Positions 10,646 to 23,216 of a stretch of 60,087 nucleotides of DNA are shown piece by piece. The stretch comes from Antrodiella citrinella (Eukaryota > Basidiomycota > Agaricomycetes > Polyporales > Steccherinaceae), in contig SGPM01000161.1 of the NCBI GenBank assembly GCA_004802725.1, positions 1 through 60,087 of the forward strand. Reading direction: 5' to 3'. Every line of letters starts with the position of its first letter. Within the stretch, counting starts at the first letter, position 1. The notes under the pieces are model-generated. The model had not been told where the DNA came from and did not search any database. It saw nothing but the letters and a program-made list of their open reading frames with translations. A program made the translations under genes and the position numbers.

Positions 10646-11323
10646 GAGTCGTCTAAGAAAATATTAAAGGAAAATGGTAGGTGTGGGGGGCAGGAATCGT
10701 GTTGTATGTGATGAATGACCTACTTCAGACGGTCAATTTATACGTCGTTCGAGAAATGAACGCGCTGCAGTCGCGCGGCATTTTCGACCGAGTGCAGAGC
10801 AACCAAAGACGGTCTAGATGGGATGGCCACGCTGGAATGGGTTGCCCGAACCACCGAATGTCACTGAAATGGGTAAGCAACAATGGCACGATCGAGAGAT
10901 AAGGTACGCACCGTTTGGTTGCTAGCCCCACAGGTATTGCACTGCTAGGACGAGAAATGAAATGCCTCATTGTAGACATGCGATGGCTTCGTGTTCCAAG
11001 AACGCGAACGTGACCAGCTCGCAACAATGTGCAGAATTTCCGAGGTTCATTGTTCAACATTCAAAGACATCCACATGATCCGCTTTCACATGTCAAAACT
11101 CGAGAGAAGATGGTCAATGTGTTCGCTGGCAATGAAGAAGTACATACATGATCGTGATGAGGACCGTTGACCGAGCGAGAGCCTCTGAGCGTGAGTCGGG
11201 GCAGTATTTTGTTTTAACAAAATGCTTATTTTTGTATTCATATTTAATCTTGGCGACTATTGTCAGTTAATAGAGCGCAGTCCTTAAACTCATTCCATTT
11301 CCCTCTACTCGCCACAACAAACG
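10646..11323. other. Divergent intergenic region
   Basis: Shared upstream region of the gag-like gene (minus) and ARPC5 (plus). It contains an AT-rich patch around 11210-11260. No coding gene or RNA gene is recognised. Confidence 0.5.
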
Positions 11324-11957
11324 ATGGACGCGTTCAGAAAGATTGACATCGACCAATACGAGGAGGACGTATTGTTGGAGGAAGAGTTGTACGAAGCCGA
11401 CCCTCGGGATCCCGCGACTATCTTGGCGGATACGAAGCAGAAGGGAGGTGCTGTGCGGGGCTCGTTATCAAAGTACGTTGGGAATACATTGTGATGACTG
11501 GATATGATAGCTGATTTGAGATGATATCGTAGAGGAGATGTTGCGAGCGCACTGGGTCTCGTGTTGGAGAACCCTCCATACGGGCCAAACGTAGATGAAG
11601 CCAAGGTGCGAATCTCACTCCCTTTCGTGAAGTCGTACTCTAATATTGCGCAGAATCTGAACTTGCAGACACTGGTGTCTATTCTAAATAGCACGAAGAG
11701 TACAGAAATACCGGCCATCGTTAGGGCCTTGTCTCCAGATGCTCAGGATAACCTGATGAAATATCTATACAAGGGTATGGCTTTGCCAGGCTGGGGGGAT
11801 GTGAGCGGTAGTATTTTGCTCACATGGCACGAGAAGGTGTGTGTGTATATCCACATCTTTATGAGGCATCGCTGACAATATTCTCGTTTTTCAGCTGACG
11901 GAGGTTGCTGGGACCGGGTGTATTGTGAGAGTAATGACGGACAGGAGAACGGTATGA
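11324..11957 (+). CDS. ARPC5: Arp2/3 complex subunit 5 (p16-Arc)
   Basis: Smallest structural subunit of the Arp2/3 complex, which nucleates branched actin filaments at endocytic patches and hyphal tips. Four exons (11324-11472, 11533-11605, 11654-11836, 11895-11957) give 155 residues, normal for the family. The protein starts MDAFRKIDIDQYEED. Typical segments follow: ENPPYGPNVDEAK, LMKYLYKGM near residue 114, LLTWHEKLTEVAGTGC and the strongly conserved C-terminus RVMTDRRTV. The splice junctions keep frame throughout. This is one of the safest calls in the window. Confidence 0.97.
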
Positions 11958-12334
11958 ATATTGCGAAGACGGAAATAATGACTGTACAGTATCTATTGCC
12001 TTTCAGGCCTTCTCAACCTCATCTGACGCCCTTCAACGGCGCGATTTCGTCGGACGTACTCCTGATCATGATAGGCATTGTGTACCACCCCCGACTTGCT
12101 TCGGCTGCCAGTACAACTCTTCCAACTCTCTCTCAAGCTACCAACGCTCTTATTCCTCGTTGTATCCATCAGTCTTTCAACGTTAGAATACGAAGTAGAT
12201 CATTGACTTGAAGAGATCGATAGCGCTCAGAGTCATGGCCCGAAATTAGCGCATTCTCTTCTTTAACCGCAACCACCACTATCTCGCAGAACGCCTGCGA
12301 CACACTCTTCATTTTCAGTCCTACTTCCTATTTT
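11958..12334. other. Intergenic, no gene seen
   Basis: 3' region of ARPC5 and promoter of the next gene on the same strand. Nothing else is recognised. Confidence 0.5.
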
Positions 12335-15054
12335 ATGCCCATTAGACCCTCTCAAATCTCTCAGGACACCGATAATCACAGAACTAGAACCCACGCATCC
12401 CCCCAGCAGCTCGTCCAACATGGAATCGCAAATTATCAACTCACCCATAGTCTTCGCGAACTTCGCCCAACAGACTCTTCTCTTCTCGGAATCCCATCCG
12501 AGTCTCTCACTCATATCACCTCATTCTTGTCCCCTCCGTCATTGCTTTCCCTCAGCCGGACCAACAAGCAGCTACACGATCACATAGATGACGACAACAC
12601 CTGGAGGAGGGCGTACTTCTGTCAGTTCCTAGGCATATCGCCGGAGGATGACCTTCTTAGCCGCGGAGGGGACGGCGGGGAAAGCAGGATGCATATGGTC
12701 AGGAGGACAGAGACGACGTGGAAGAGGGAATTTGTCTCCAGGTGGAATTTAAGGAGGTCCATATCACAGCAGCTTTATCTACACGTATCCGCTCACGTCA
12801 ATCTCACAGACGATATGAACGCTCCCGCAGCGCCGCTGTCGCCCATCACCCTGTTGATTCTGCGGTCGCAGATACCATGCACCTCATGCCAAGCAACCTG
12901 GCGGCTCCGACAGTGCCCCCTGGCCTGCTCGTCACCTCACTCCAGTACGGCGTCGTATCCCGCTCCTATCCCGTGACAGGGAAGATCTTGCGGGGTTATT
13001 TCGACGCCGCGGGGACGTTGAACGGAATGGGCGTTGGCAATCCCAACGCCGAATTCTCCCCGGACGTCTCCAAGTGCGCCATCACCGCGGACGGAGGTAC
13101 CGCCAAGATCCTCTGGGGACTCCGAAACGGCGCGGTGGCGGTCACAGTGGCTGCGAAAGCCCTCGACTCGGCTAGAGTCATCGGGGGCAAATGGACGAAG
13201 TGCATCGCTGAACAGCAGCACGTAGGATCGGTCCAGGACGCGATATGGGCAGGGGGCTCTTCGTATTATTGCGTCACGGGTGGGGCAGATGGTAGAGTCA
13301 AGCTGTGGGATGGCAAGAAGGTGACGTGCTTGTGGACTTCCGAGAGACATGATTTCAGGGATCCGTGCGTGAGGGTGGGGATCAACCTCGCGCATAGTGT
13401 GATCGCCAGTGTCATGCACAGCGGTCAGATCTTCGTCTGGACTGGCTTTGAGCAAGTGTTTGCTTCGGAGAATCCCGCAGAAGACCAGGAGCTGTCTATA
13501 CATGAGTACAAGATGTCAGCTCCTCCACGTGCAGTGGCACTGCCGACGCAAGGCGAAGACGCACCTGCCAGAGAGGTAACAGCCCTTCATCTCCACTGCC
13601 CGTCCAGCGGTATTATCTCCGTGATTACTGTCTACCGCAACGATACCCATTTCTATCGTGCTACCGTGGACGTTCGGACCAAAAGCATAGCCCGCGCATC
13701 GTACGGAGACGGCAACACCGGTGCCATTGGCGCTCTGGAACCTGTCTTTGGACCTGCAGACACGAGCTTCGTCGTTGTAGGTGATCAGCTCGGATGTGTC
13801 ACCGTCTACTCCTGGAGTGACGTCTGTCCGGATACGCCTGCCCCTCCTATCCACAAATTCGAGGCGCACGGCAATGGTGCTGTATCCGCTCTCAAATGGA
13901 CGCCGACGGTACTCGTCACCGGATCTTCCCTCGGCTCCGCTGAGGTGTGGGACTCACTCGATTTTACTCATCTCCGGTCGTTTCCCTCCGTTGGCTTTCG
14001 GGCTTCTGAGCGACTCTGGGATGCTGTCAGTCGCATCATCGTAGACAAGGACTTAGTGGTGCTGAGTGTCGGCACGAAGGTATCTGCTTGGCTAGGGGGA
14101 CCGGTGGCAGGCTCGGAGAGAAAGGGCAAACATTTGAGAATGCCTGCCAAGGCGAAGAGCAGCGTTGCAAAGTGGCAACGTGAGTACTGTTTCCACCATT
14201 TTGCATTGCTCGTCGCCTAATCCTTTATCACAGGCCAGGTCGAGTTACATAAGGATATCGCAGATTCCCGTCGCGAGCTCGAAGATGAGAAGACGTACAC
14301 CCGTCGTGCATACGGCCGTGAGCGGGAACAGATGTCTCGGTTAAATTCTCTTGGACTCAGTGAGGTGGAGGCTCTGGAGTATGTGCTGATGCTCAGCCGT
14401 GACGAAGAGGAGACCCGGCGCAGGTCACCACCAAGGGAGGATGAAGATCTCTTCATAGGCGAATTCGACGATATACAGATTCCTGGATCATCTTCTCGCT
14501 CCTCACCGAAGAGGGGCAGTCCCCGTTCGTATCCACGCGCCATGCCGTCCTCGTCGAACGCAAAGGTGCAGGTGTCCCCACGTTTCCGGCCAGAGCCGAT
14601 GGAAGCAGGGCTGAGCATCAGCCCGATCAACAAGGAGAACTCACTGTCTGGATCGTTGAGCAGCGTATCGGTAAAAGATATGGCACAGTTCCCATTGATG
14701 GGATCCACCCCGACCTCAGGCACGCCTATACGTCGCTCCGTCTCTGGCAGCCCCGAGTCCGTACGCAGCGCATGGGGCAATTCTCTGCGTATGTCCAAAT
14801 CGGACGGACCGTCGCCACCTTCTGCATCGACCAGTGTTTCCTCAAGCTACCGTCGTGCTGCGGCCGTCGGTCCCTCTTCGCCTAACCGTCAGAAGACTCT
14901 GCCTGGCGGGCTGTCGATGTCCAGGGTATCTGGTGCAGCGACCGCCAGTAGGTCACAATCGACCGATGCGGCGGAGGATACGGAAGCGGAGGAGCTGCGA
15001 TTTGCGATTGAACTGAGTCTGGCAGAAGCGAGAAGTCGCGGTGAGGACGTTTAA
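12335..15054 (+). CDS. F-box / WD40 / UIM protein, Ufo1-like
   Basis: Predicted substrate-recognition subunit of an SCF ubiquitin ligase. Three exons (introns 12757-12809 and 14180-14233) give about 870 residues. The F-box is at ~50-95 (LLGIPSESLTHITSFL...LSRTNKQLHD). A WD40-like beta-propeller fills ~150-600, with blades ending VKLWDG and IFVWTG. A charged helical linker follows (HKDIADSRRELEDEKTYTRR), then a Ser/Pro-rich region, and the last 25 residues hold a ubiquitin-interacting motif (EELRFAIELSLAEAR). A second UIM-like helix (EVEALEYVLMLSRDEEE) lies just after the propeller. F-box plus propeller plus C-terminal UIMs is the architecture of yeast Ufo1, which brings Ho endonuclease for degradation. 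The first intron has a weak GTCCAT donor, but without it the F-box and propeller lie in different frames. Confidence 0.8.
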
Positions 15055-15887
15055 ATTTTGCAGCATATTTTTCCATAGATGCGTTCCGCCGTGGTTATCT
15101 TACAAATGATTTTAGTTGTGCCCGTAGATTCTCCGCTTCCTACAAACCATCTTGGTGTTTCCTGCATCTTCCACGCACCATCGGTTTATATCCTGTGAGT
15201 TCCTCGAGCATTTATGCGTCCAGGCAATGCTTGGACATCCATGGTAGACTTGGAAGAAGCATTGTCGATTTGTTATATAACAGTGCCAAAATTCTCCGCA
15301 TCAAATTTGAACATGGCGACTCAGGAACGTTGAACGATGAACACTCACATCGAATCTCACGTTCGAATCCTTGTGCTTCACCTCTCGAAATGCTCTACTC
15401 GCTTGCCCGCTGGTTTCTCTGCTCGATGTTGCATATGGGCACTTTCCTCGAGTTTCCAATGCAGCATCTGAGAAACGACTTTCACTGCAGAGTTCCACGA
15501 TTTTACGAGCAGGGTTAGTCACTTCGCTCGCATATATTTCTGCTCAAGCTGGCGGCGTATGCGCAGTATACACTCGCACGTGTTATTGCTTCTCCGAGTT
15601 GGATTCTCACCCCAAACTATCAGACTGCAGGCGCCACTGCAACTTGCTCTGCCCCACCACCCCCAAGAGGTAGCTTCAGAAGAACGGAATCGAACCTTTC
15701 AGTGTTCTTTGTAGGTTTTTTTGATGAAGTTCTCGACTTAGACTCAAAGCTACTACCGATTATCTAGCATTCGGGAGGCTTGCTACGACTGAGATCCAGA
15801 CTATTGCACACGGTCGAGGCACTTCACATCGAGATACTTCGTCCCGTGGCCTTCCCTTGTACTCCGATTGAAGCCGCTCAGATCCAG
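15055..15887. other. Intergenic, possible 5' exon of the F-box gene
   Basis: The frame of the next gene stays open back to 15780 and encodes a segment with PCTPIEAAQI, resembling the start of many agaric F-box-like proteins. It contains no ATG before 15888, so an upstream exon with the true start may lie here. I could not place it. Confidence 0.4.
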
Positions 15888-17502
15888 ATGTTCGTCCTAC
15901 GGAGAATCAGGGACGTTTTATCGGAGCCGTTGCTCCTCAATAGTGGCCCCCGTCCCCCCATCTTGATTCTAAACTCGGACGCTTTGGAAGAGATCTTCTA
16001 CCAATGTTTACTTTATAGCTCTGACATCTCTTCACCTTCGAGGGTATTGCCCACCTTGACTCTCAGTCACGTATGCCAACTATGGCACGATGTGGCTATA
16101 GGCTCTGCACGACTGTGGACGACGATCTGCTTGAACCTCCCCGATTTGGGACTGCACTACCTCAAGCTTTCTGGGGTTGCACCTCTCCATATCTCGTGGT
16201 TCGGGATGAAGAACTGGGGAAAGCGCGAGACGACCTTACTGCGTATTCAGTTGCGGGCCCATGTCAGTCGGATCCGCCTCGTCGACCTGATTGTCATGCC
16301 CGCCCAAGCGACCTCATTTTTCGTCGCTCTAGGGAAGGATTTGCCTTTCCTTGAAGTGTGTAATATTCAAAGTATGACGGGACCCGGAGTTCACCTACAC
16401 GAACCCATACCGATTCCTTTCCACGCACCAAGACTGCGTAGGCTGACGATCAGGTGCGTCGGTTCCCTTGGCCATTGTAACGAGACCTCTGTCATGATTG
16501 AACCGGTCTCTCTTGGAATTCAGGTTTTTGACACTCAACACCTCCGATGTGACAGATGTTCTCAGGGAGACAAGGTCTCTCGAACACTTCAGAATGGACG
16601 GGGTGATCCTATCAGATGTTTTTGACTCACACATTGTCCACCTTCCACACCTCCGCACCTGCATATTTTACAACGTCCGCGTCGCTGATCTCTTGAACTC
16701 CCTCCGCTTTTCGAGTACCGTTTACCTGGACATCCACCACACTATACCAACGGTCGGAGAGTTTATGTGGTATTCACAGCTCACGCCTTCATCCATTACA
16801 TATCTCCGATCATTATTCCAACATACGACGCTCGCGCTCGGTAGGAGGCATATCCACACCACGCCACATGTACTGCACGACACGACGCGAGGTGCACTGT
16901 CCCTGCGGACACGGAATTCCGGTGACGTAGACGTATCCATTCAAGAAGTGGTCACCTTTAGCCGGAAGTTGGTGGACTGGTCTTCCCTGGCCGTCCTAGA
17001 AATCAATGGAGATGGCTCCTTTGGTTCCAGTCGAGATACGTCAACCGGAGGAAGATCACGGATATCCCTCCCGTCGAGATCAAGCTGGGACTCCCTCTTC
17101 AACGGGCTTCCCGCTCTGACCACACTCATCGTCGCAGCCGACATGGAGCTGGACGACATGACGTACATTTTGCGCATCCCGATCCCTTCCTCCGAATCCT
17201 CTTCACAGGAGACCGCGAGGCTTTATTGTCCCCTCCTTCGTTCTCTCAAGCTGGTGGGTTTCGACCTCGATTGTGACTACGTCCACGACGAGAATTCGGG
17301 AGATGACGAGAACCCGGCTGTGGGTCCCTGGGATAGACGTACGACTTCTCTGTTCGACGTCCGATGTATTTGCTGGCTGCTGGAATCGCGACGGAAAGAA
17401 GGTATGCCTCTGGATGAGGTGCGGCTGGAGGGATGTCGTTTGCACAAGACGACAGAGTTGTTAAAAGGTGTTTCTGACGGTTTGAAAGTCGTCATTGAGT
17501 GA
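15888..17502 (+). CDS. F-box-like protein of the agaric expansion
   Basis: About 514 residues from the first in-frame ATG, with one intron (16454-16523) that joins two different frames at LTIR|FLTLN. The F-box-like region is at ~25-75: ILNSDALEEIFYQCL, then LPTLTLSHVCQLWHDVA and SARLWTTICL, the usual pattern of basidiomycete F-box-like proteins. The remainder has leucine-rich, repeat-like strands ending LDEVRLEGCRL. Such genes are strongly expanded in mushrooms, and their substrates are mostly unknown. The true start may be upstream, because coding-like sequence continues in frame to 15780. Confidence 0.75.
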
Positions 17503-17822
17503 TGGTATGTGTTTGGTTTCGTTTGAACTATGCTCAGGAACTTCGCTGAACTTCCTACGATCAGAACATGTATGTCGTAGAGTATTACCTATGGTGATCG
17601 ACATTAGAGAAGATGCTTCAAGTTAAGGCTCAACCGCACTGTTCACATCGGGCAATGCAGACAAAATAGTGGCTGAAGGGCCCCAGACATATAAGTGTGA
17701 AGGCAAGTAATCTGTAGATCTATATGATGGTTCATGAGGGAATGTCCAGGTAAGGTATGGTGTATCATGATATCGGTGCAGGGGGTATGTCGTGCGTTCA
17801 TCTATGCAATCGTGCAGAAATC
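17503..17822. other. Intergenic between convergent genes
   Basis: The F-box gene and the transporter gene converge here. No further feature is seen. Confidence 0.6.
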
Positions 17823-19778
17823 CTAGAACCGGCGGAGTGACGACCCTGCTCGTTCCACATCCTCATATTCGCCGCTGTAGCGTCTCACCACTGCGCCTGC
17901 ACCCTTCTTCTCCTCGTCCCCGCCATCAAAACTCTTGGCCTCGTCGTCATCCACCAACGTGGCGTTGCCAAGGTCCTTTAGCACATCCTCGTCCCTCGCA
18001 TAGAAGATCTTGCCCTTCCAGAACGCAAGGAGGGTGAGCGAGAACAGGACCACCCAGACGGTGCACATAATGATTGTCATGACGAGGTGCCAGATGAAGA
18101 ACCCTTTCAGGTTAAATATGTCTCCGAGCACGCGGATAGTCGAGATCCAACCGACTGAAAAGACAGTCAGCGATGTCGCGCGAATGAAAGGATATGGAAA
18201 CGTACCGTTCGGGAAAGTCAGCGCCCAGCCTGCATGGGAAGAGTGAGTATAGTCGTTCGCTACGAGAGCAGAGAAGCGCACTCACATCCGAGAATCTCGC
18301 CCAAATGTTTGTGCACCTTGAACCAATACGGAAGCACGCCGAAGACGAATAGGAATACCGCGAGGCCGAAGAGCAAGAGACCTGCCATCACGCTTGACGC
18401 GAAGCACACATCGCCCGCTTCAGGCGTCACGAGGCCGTGATGAGGGAAACTAGAGAGATGGAAGTAAACAAGAGGATGAATGGGGGTACATGACACGACG
18501 CGACGTACATCTCGCGCGCATTCTTCCCGAGGTTGATAAGTGCTAGGGCGGTGAATCCAGGCGGCCCACACGCGACGAACGCGCCGTTCGCTTGGTGCCC
18601 GTCCATGAATCCAGTCTGCACGACAGAAGCGGTCAGGAAGTGAAACGATACGTGAAAAAGGACCGTACAATCATGATTCTGTGTCGTTGTATTCAGCGTT
18701 CTGTAGTCACTTAAGTTGGCAACGAAGACGGGCGTACCTGATAATGTATATGCAAATGTAGAAGAAGGTCATGAAGAATCCGAGACCTAGTCACCCTCTA
18801 TATAAGCCGACGGAGGAGAATAAAACGACAGACGCATGCACCTTGGAAGACGTAGCCTGTGAGCAAGACCCCAATGGATCGCGGGTCACTGGCAGGGACG
18901 ACCTTCAATACGTTGAATGCAACTACGCCGACCAGCATCTGTTGTTCATTAGCTTTAGATATCAGCGAGGAGGAAAAATATATTGACCATAGGGAAGACC
19001 TATTTGTGATGTCAAATTTTGTTCAGTATGTGAGGAGAGATCGGATTACATACCAAGAAAGCCCAAGCAGGAGTGAAGGTCGTGAGGTCGTGAGGCGAGT
19101 TGAACCAAATCATCAGCATTGGGAAGCAGACGACGACCGCAAGAGTTACGTAGACCCTATTAACACAGACAAGATGAACAAATGAATGCATCGATGCCAA
19201 GAAGCTGTTACGAACCAGAAGAGGCCATATATGAAGTTGACAGAGACATAACCCGGTGGGACCGCGTAGTTGATGGTACCGATGATGATCGTGGCAAAGG
19301 ATAGTACCTGTGGAGGAAATATAAGTGACTAACCGTGCCAGAAGATAAAGTGTACTTACAACGAGCGGGACGAAGATACCCTTGACAGGATCTTTGATGA
19401 GACGCCACGCTTGCCGAGGATACACTGCAAGATCGATAAGTAAGAGGAGCCAAAGACAAACAAGGCATGATCGCGCACCAATGGCCTGAATGAGGAGAGT
19501 GGAGCAGTTTAACGAGAAGAGGATGAGGTTGATAAAATAGAAGATGGCTTCGAGCGTGACAAGAGCGGGCGATCGACTCTTGAGTCCGGAGAGAGTGACG
19601 TAGACAGCACCAGTACCCATGCCGATAGGGAACTACGTAGAACGCGTTGTCAGAGTGACAAACTCCAGACAAAGAGTTAACATACAGCTTGCCATGACCA
19701 GCCATGGATTCTACGAGCTAAAGAGCTGATCTTGGGCTGGTCGGTTGGAGTCGAGATGCTGCCAGACGGATGAGACAT
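17823..19778 (-). CDS. TDT-family C4-dicarboxylate/malic acid-type transporter
   Basis: Integral membrane transporter of the tellurite-resistance/dicarboxylate (TDT, SLAC1/Mae1/Ssu1) superfamily. It probably exports or imports malate-like anions at the plasma membrane; sulfite efflux is an alternative. About 12 exons splice in frame from ATG 19778 (MSHPSGS) to TAG 17823-17825. Signature segments include HGWSWQAFPIGMGTGAVYVTL at the first helix, YPRQAWRLIKDP, ANGAFVACGPPGF and LPYWFKVHKHLGEI. Around ten hydrophobic helices are visible. The C-terminal tail is acidic and soluble. Exon 8 is only 10 nt. The intron density is the highest in the window. Confidence 0.85.
18669..18678 (-). other. 10-nt palindromic microexon of the transporter
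   Basis: AATCATGATT, bounded by an upstream CAG and a downstream GTACGG on the minus strand, supplies the last base of an Arg codon plus Ile-Met-Ile. Skipping it would shift the frame of everything downstream. The joined peptide YIIRIMITGFMDG fits the position where Mae1-like proteins have R-L-M-T-T-G. The exon is its own reverse complement. Confidence 0.75.
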
Positions 19779-21167
19779 CGGGCTGAGCGTGCTAGAGATG
19801 TTGAGTTTCCGAAGACTCAGTGGAACAGAGGGAAGCAGGACTAAAGAAGGAGATGTTGAGAAATGTCGATAGAAAGTAAAGAATGTGGCTATATAGAGAG
19901 GGTGAGGTTAGGATGAGTGTCAGGAAGGAGATGAGACCAACGACTTGAAGAAGACCGCGCAGCGAACAGGACCCGCCTTAATCGAACCTGCAAGAAGGAG
20001 CTGAAAAATAAGCTATAGAAGTCATCGCGTAAGCGAACACGAAGGCATTTATATCGTGTCGAGCACAACCCTCTGAATCCGCCAAGCACCCAAGCCATCA
20101 TCCTATCGAAAACTGTCTTTTGTTGTCAGCTTTGCTATCATTCGAGCTGAATTTCTGCAGAAAATCCATTGTCGTGAGTGCTCAAATGGTGACTAGGATT
20201 GTTCGAACTACTTACAACTGCGATGACGTCGTCCCCGATTCGTTCGCAAATCGCAAAAAATCGCAATCAGCCTATCCGAGTCGATCCAGAATCGAAGAAC
20301 TGTCATGTAACGTTGCACGGTTCATTCTACTAAGCCCAACAAAGACGAGGGCCAAGCAACCCAAGCAGAGTCGGGAAACATACCCAGCGATACTGGGCGA
20401 AGCCTCAAAAGGCAAGTCTGCTCGAAAAGACGCCCGTAAACCAGCTCGGCGACCATCGTTTGTTTCTGCGCAGCAACACGATATCTCACAAATCCACTAG
20501 AACCTTTGCTGCTGTGGTGTCATCTAAAGCTTGGAGATCCCAACACTCGTGGCTAAGCTAGTATTGGTACTGGCAGCCTGCAGGCTGGCTGCGTGCTGTT
20601 GTGAACGTGCGAAGTACTATACCTTGCTAAGATCGTAACTGCGAATGCAGAGTAGTTTAGCTTAGAGATAGTACAGTTCACGAATTCAGAGTTCGTTATA
20701 TGATCCGAGATCTCGCTAACGTTCAGTTAGAGAAAGAGATAGAGGGAAGATAAAATCTGAGCTGCTGAACACGAAGGGATCTCAAGAGTATCTTACTTCT
20801 TGAGGATCTTCGAGTACGTTTACCGTAGTATCTTACTTACGGTAATTAGAACAGCGCTTGAGTCTTTATTCACGCAGTGTGATAAAGGGGAAAAGATATG
20901 AATTGTGAGATGGTCTTTGGTGGACGAAGAGCGAGTCGTTATATACATGTACNAGGCATTCTTCGAGATCTTTCTAGTAAGTACATGGTTATGCAGACGA
21001 GAGTCCTTGGGAGTCAGAGTGTCGTATGGCCGAAGCCCGAGAGATAGTAATGGAAAAGGGAGTATGGCCGCATGGCCGAATGCCCGAGGTACGTTGATGA
21101 TGCGTGAAAGAGAGTCCTAATCAAGAGAGGTAAATATGGTTACACAACACCTCCGCTATTACAGAAA
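19779..21167. other. Long intergenic stretch with one N
   Basis: Holds the promoter of the transporter gene and probably missing 5' exons of the next gene. There are near-repeats around 21030-21090 (two variants of TATGGCCG...GCCCGAG) and 20790-20840 (GTATCTTACTT twice). An N is present at 20953. A basic open frame at 20120-20500 has no family signature. Confidence 0.5.
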
Positions 21168-23216
21168 GACTATCCAAATGTCCAGTTCTGGGATAAGGCA
21201 TCCTATACCCAGTATCTCAACAACAGTAGGAAGAACAATACTGCGAGGAACCGCCCCGGACAGAAATATCCCGAGGATGTCAATGCAAGCCAGCAGTATA
21301 TCGAAGACGAGAACGGCAACATTGTCTCTGGACAGACTGCTAAGACGGCACGAGAGGCAATGAGTACGCTGTTCTTCTCTCTCAGCAGATCAGGCTATGA
21401 GGCGGCAAAAGCATCACAACTGACTCACGAGGCACGCACCTATATCCATTATAACATGAGCCTCCAATTTCCATGCTTACAGCTTTGCGAACGAGGATGG
21501 AAGATCTCAGAACTTGCATCGCAAGTTCACCAGTCTTGGAAGACAAATCACAACAAGATCGTGATCCCGGCAGCGAAGAGATTGAAGATGGAAATGAAGG
21601 AGGAGAAGCAGGAGATTGTGATGGAAACAGTACCGCGAGCACAAAGCGTAGCTTCGAGCAGTACTTCGGGCACCGTTCGTAAACGACCCATATCAGGTGT
21701 GGCTACGGTGAGTCAGTGACACCCAACTCCGAGGTGACAGCTCCAAATCGCAGTCAGAAAAGGTCTCACGCAGTCAATGACCAGGGACATGACCAAACCG
21801 CACATCCACATCCTATGGTGGTAGTGACACCATCTCATCTAACTCGGAATCCACTGCATCTACCTCACACCACCACTTCCGAGTCCACTACTAGCAGTGC
21901 GATCGCCTGCACAGTCACAACTACTAGCGCCGTGGCAAGCTCTGCAGCGTCTTCCACCTCGTCAACCCACCTCAAGCCAGACACGTCTCTCCATCCGTTG
22001 CGTGTCTCTTCAGGTGTTGGGGGATATCCTGGATCATACGATGACACCCTAGCATCAACAGACCTCGATCTCGACTCGGTTATGACACCAGCAATCGCTA
22101 GAAGTTCCAGTCACGGCGGTACTACCGAAGCCACTACCGGCGCAGATAAAGAACACTTTATGGATGTCGATGAAGAGTTCGTACCACCACACATTCAGGA
22201 CACCTTCCCACCTTTGCCATTGGATCAGTACCGTGCGGACCAAACCTCACAAACGCCAGATAGCACTACAGAGTCCGAAACTCGTACCACCGAGTCTGAG
22301 TCAGCGTCGGGGCTATTGATGTCACCTGTCGCGGTTGCTTCATCTTCAAGCCAACTAGATCAAGAGATGGAACAGCCACAACCTGAGGTGCGTATTATTT
22401 CTATGATCACTGGTATCAGAATCTCAGATTGAAATGGTACGGGTTGGTTCAGGCTATAACAGGCTCAGCGCAATTGAAGCCGAGTCTGATTACGGTGCAC
22501 AAACCATTGTGAGTATTCTCACTCCGTTATGTATCTGACCAGCTTAACGCGTCACTGACACCGTGACTGTGTTGCATAGACGTTCGAGCAGCCGTATTCA
22601 AGATCTGCTTTTGACTACCGCAACCTCGGAGCCCGAGGATACCCTAGATTCCCAACCTGAGCCTGAGGATCTTCAAGCTACCGCGACTGCCTCTGGATCG
22701 AACGATTCCCATTCCAACAAACCCGATTCTCGTGTCGGACCTACAGCATCTAGCAGCAAACTTCCACTCATCGGAGCACCAGCCACCGGAACAGCAGGCC
22801 TGGGACCATGCAAGCCGAAGGGAAAGCCTGCCACTGTCAAAGCTGTCACGAAGCACAAAGCGAATGCTCGTATATCAGTCCAGTGCGTTTTCGTCACGGC
22901 CTTGTTCATTCTTGTTACTTATATGCATACCTAGGTCCCTTTGCCTCGAGAAGTTCTTAGCACGAGATCCCGATGGATTGTGGAGAGACTTCCAAGTCGA
23001 ATTCAAGAATCTCTCTGCTGACGAAACTAAGGTGAGTGTGATTCACACGGCGGCATGGGATACAACCTCTCAAGTTACTTTCGTTCAGGAGCTTGAAGCG
23101 GAATGTCAGATACGTCGTGTAAGTCTATGCAAGTCTTTGATGTACCTCTCGAGCTAACACTGATATGACCTCGATCGAAGCAGGCGAAGGCTGCGTCTGC
23201 CAAGGCGTCGTCCTAG
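21168..23216 (+). CDS. Agaricomycete hypothetical protein, N-terminus unresolved
   Basis: Multi-exon gene of unknown function. After an acceptor at 21166-21167 a coherent peptide begins KDYPNVQFWDKASYTQYL and continues through QYIEDENGNIVSG and YIHYNMSLQFPCLQLCERGW to about 21550, a pattern I recall from hypothetical proteins repeated in agaric genomes. The middle (21720-22390 and 22600-22860) is Ser/Thr/Pro/Glu-rich low complexity. The end is clearer: LEKFLARDPDGLWRDFQVEF, an intron, ELEAECQIRR, another intron, then an Ala/Lys/Ser-rich C-terminus with TAG at 23214-23216. First exons and several internal junctions could not be placed. Probably nuclear or cytosolic and disordered; no enzyme motif is seen. 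Confidence 0.55.

Noticed and set aside
9917..10711. 264-residue open frame, plus strand
   Set aside because: Exact antisense of the gag-like gene exons and crosses its introns.
12937..13503. 188-residue open frame, minus strand
   Set aside because: Antisense shadow of the WD40 region of the Ufo1-like gene.
20120..20500. Basic 126-residue open frame, plus strand
   Set aside because: No start context, no family pattern and no splice partners; probably chance openness upstream of the transporter gene.
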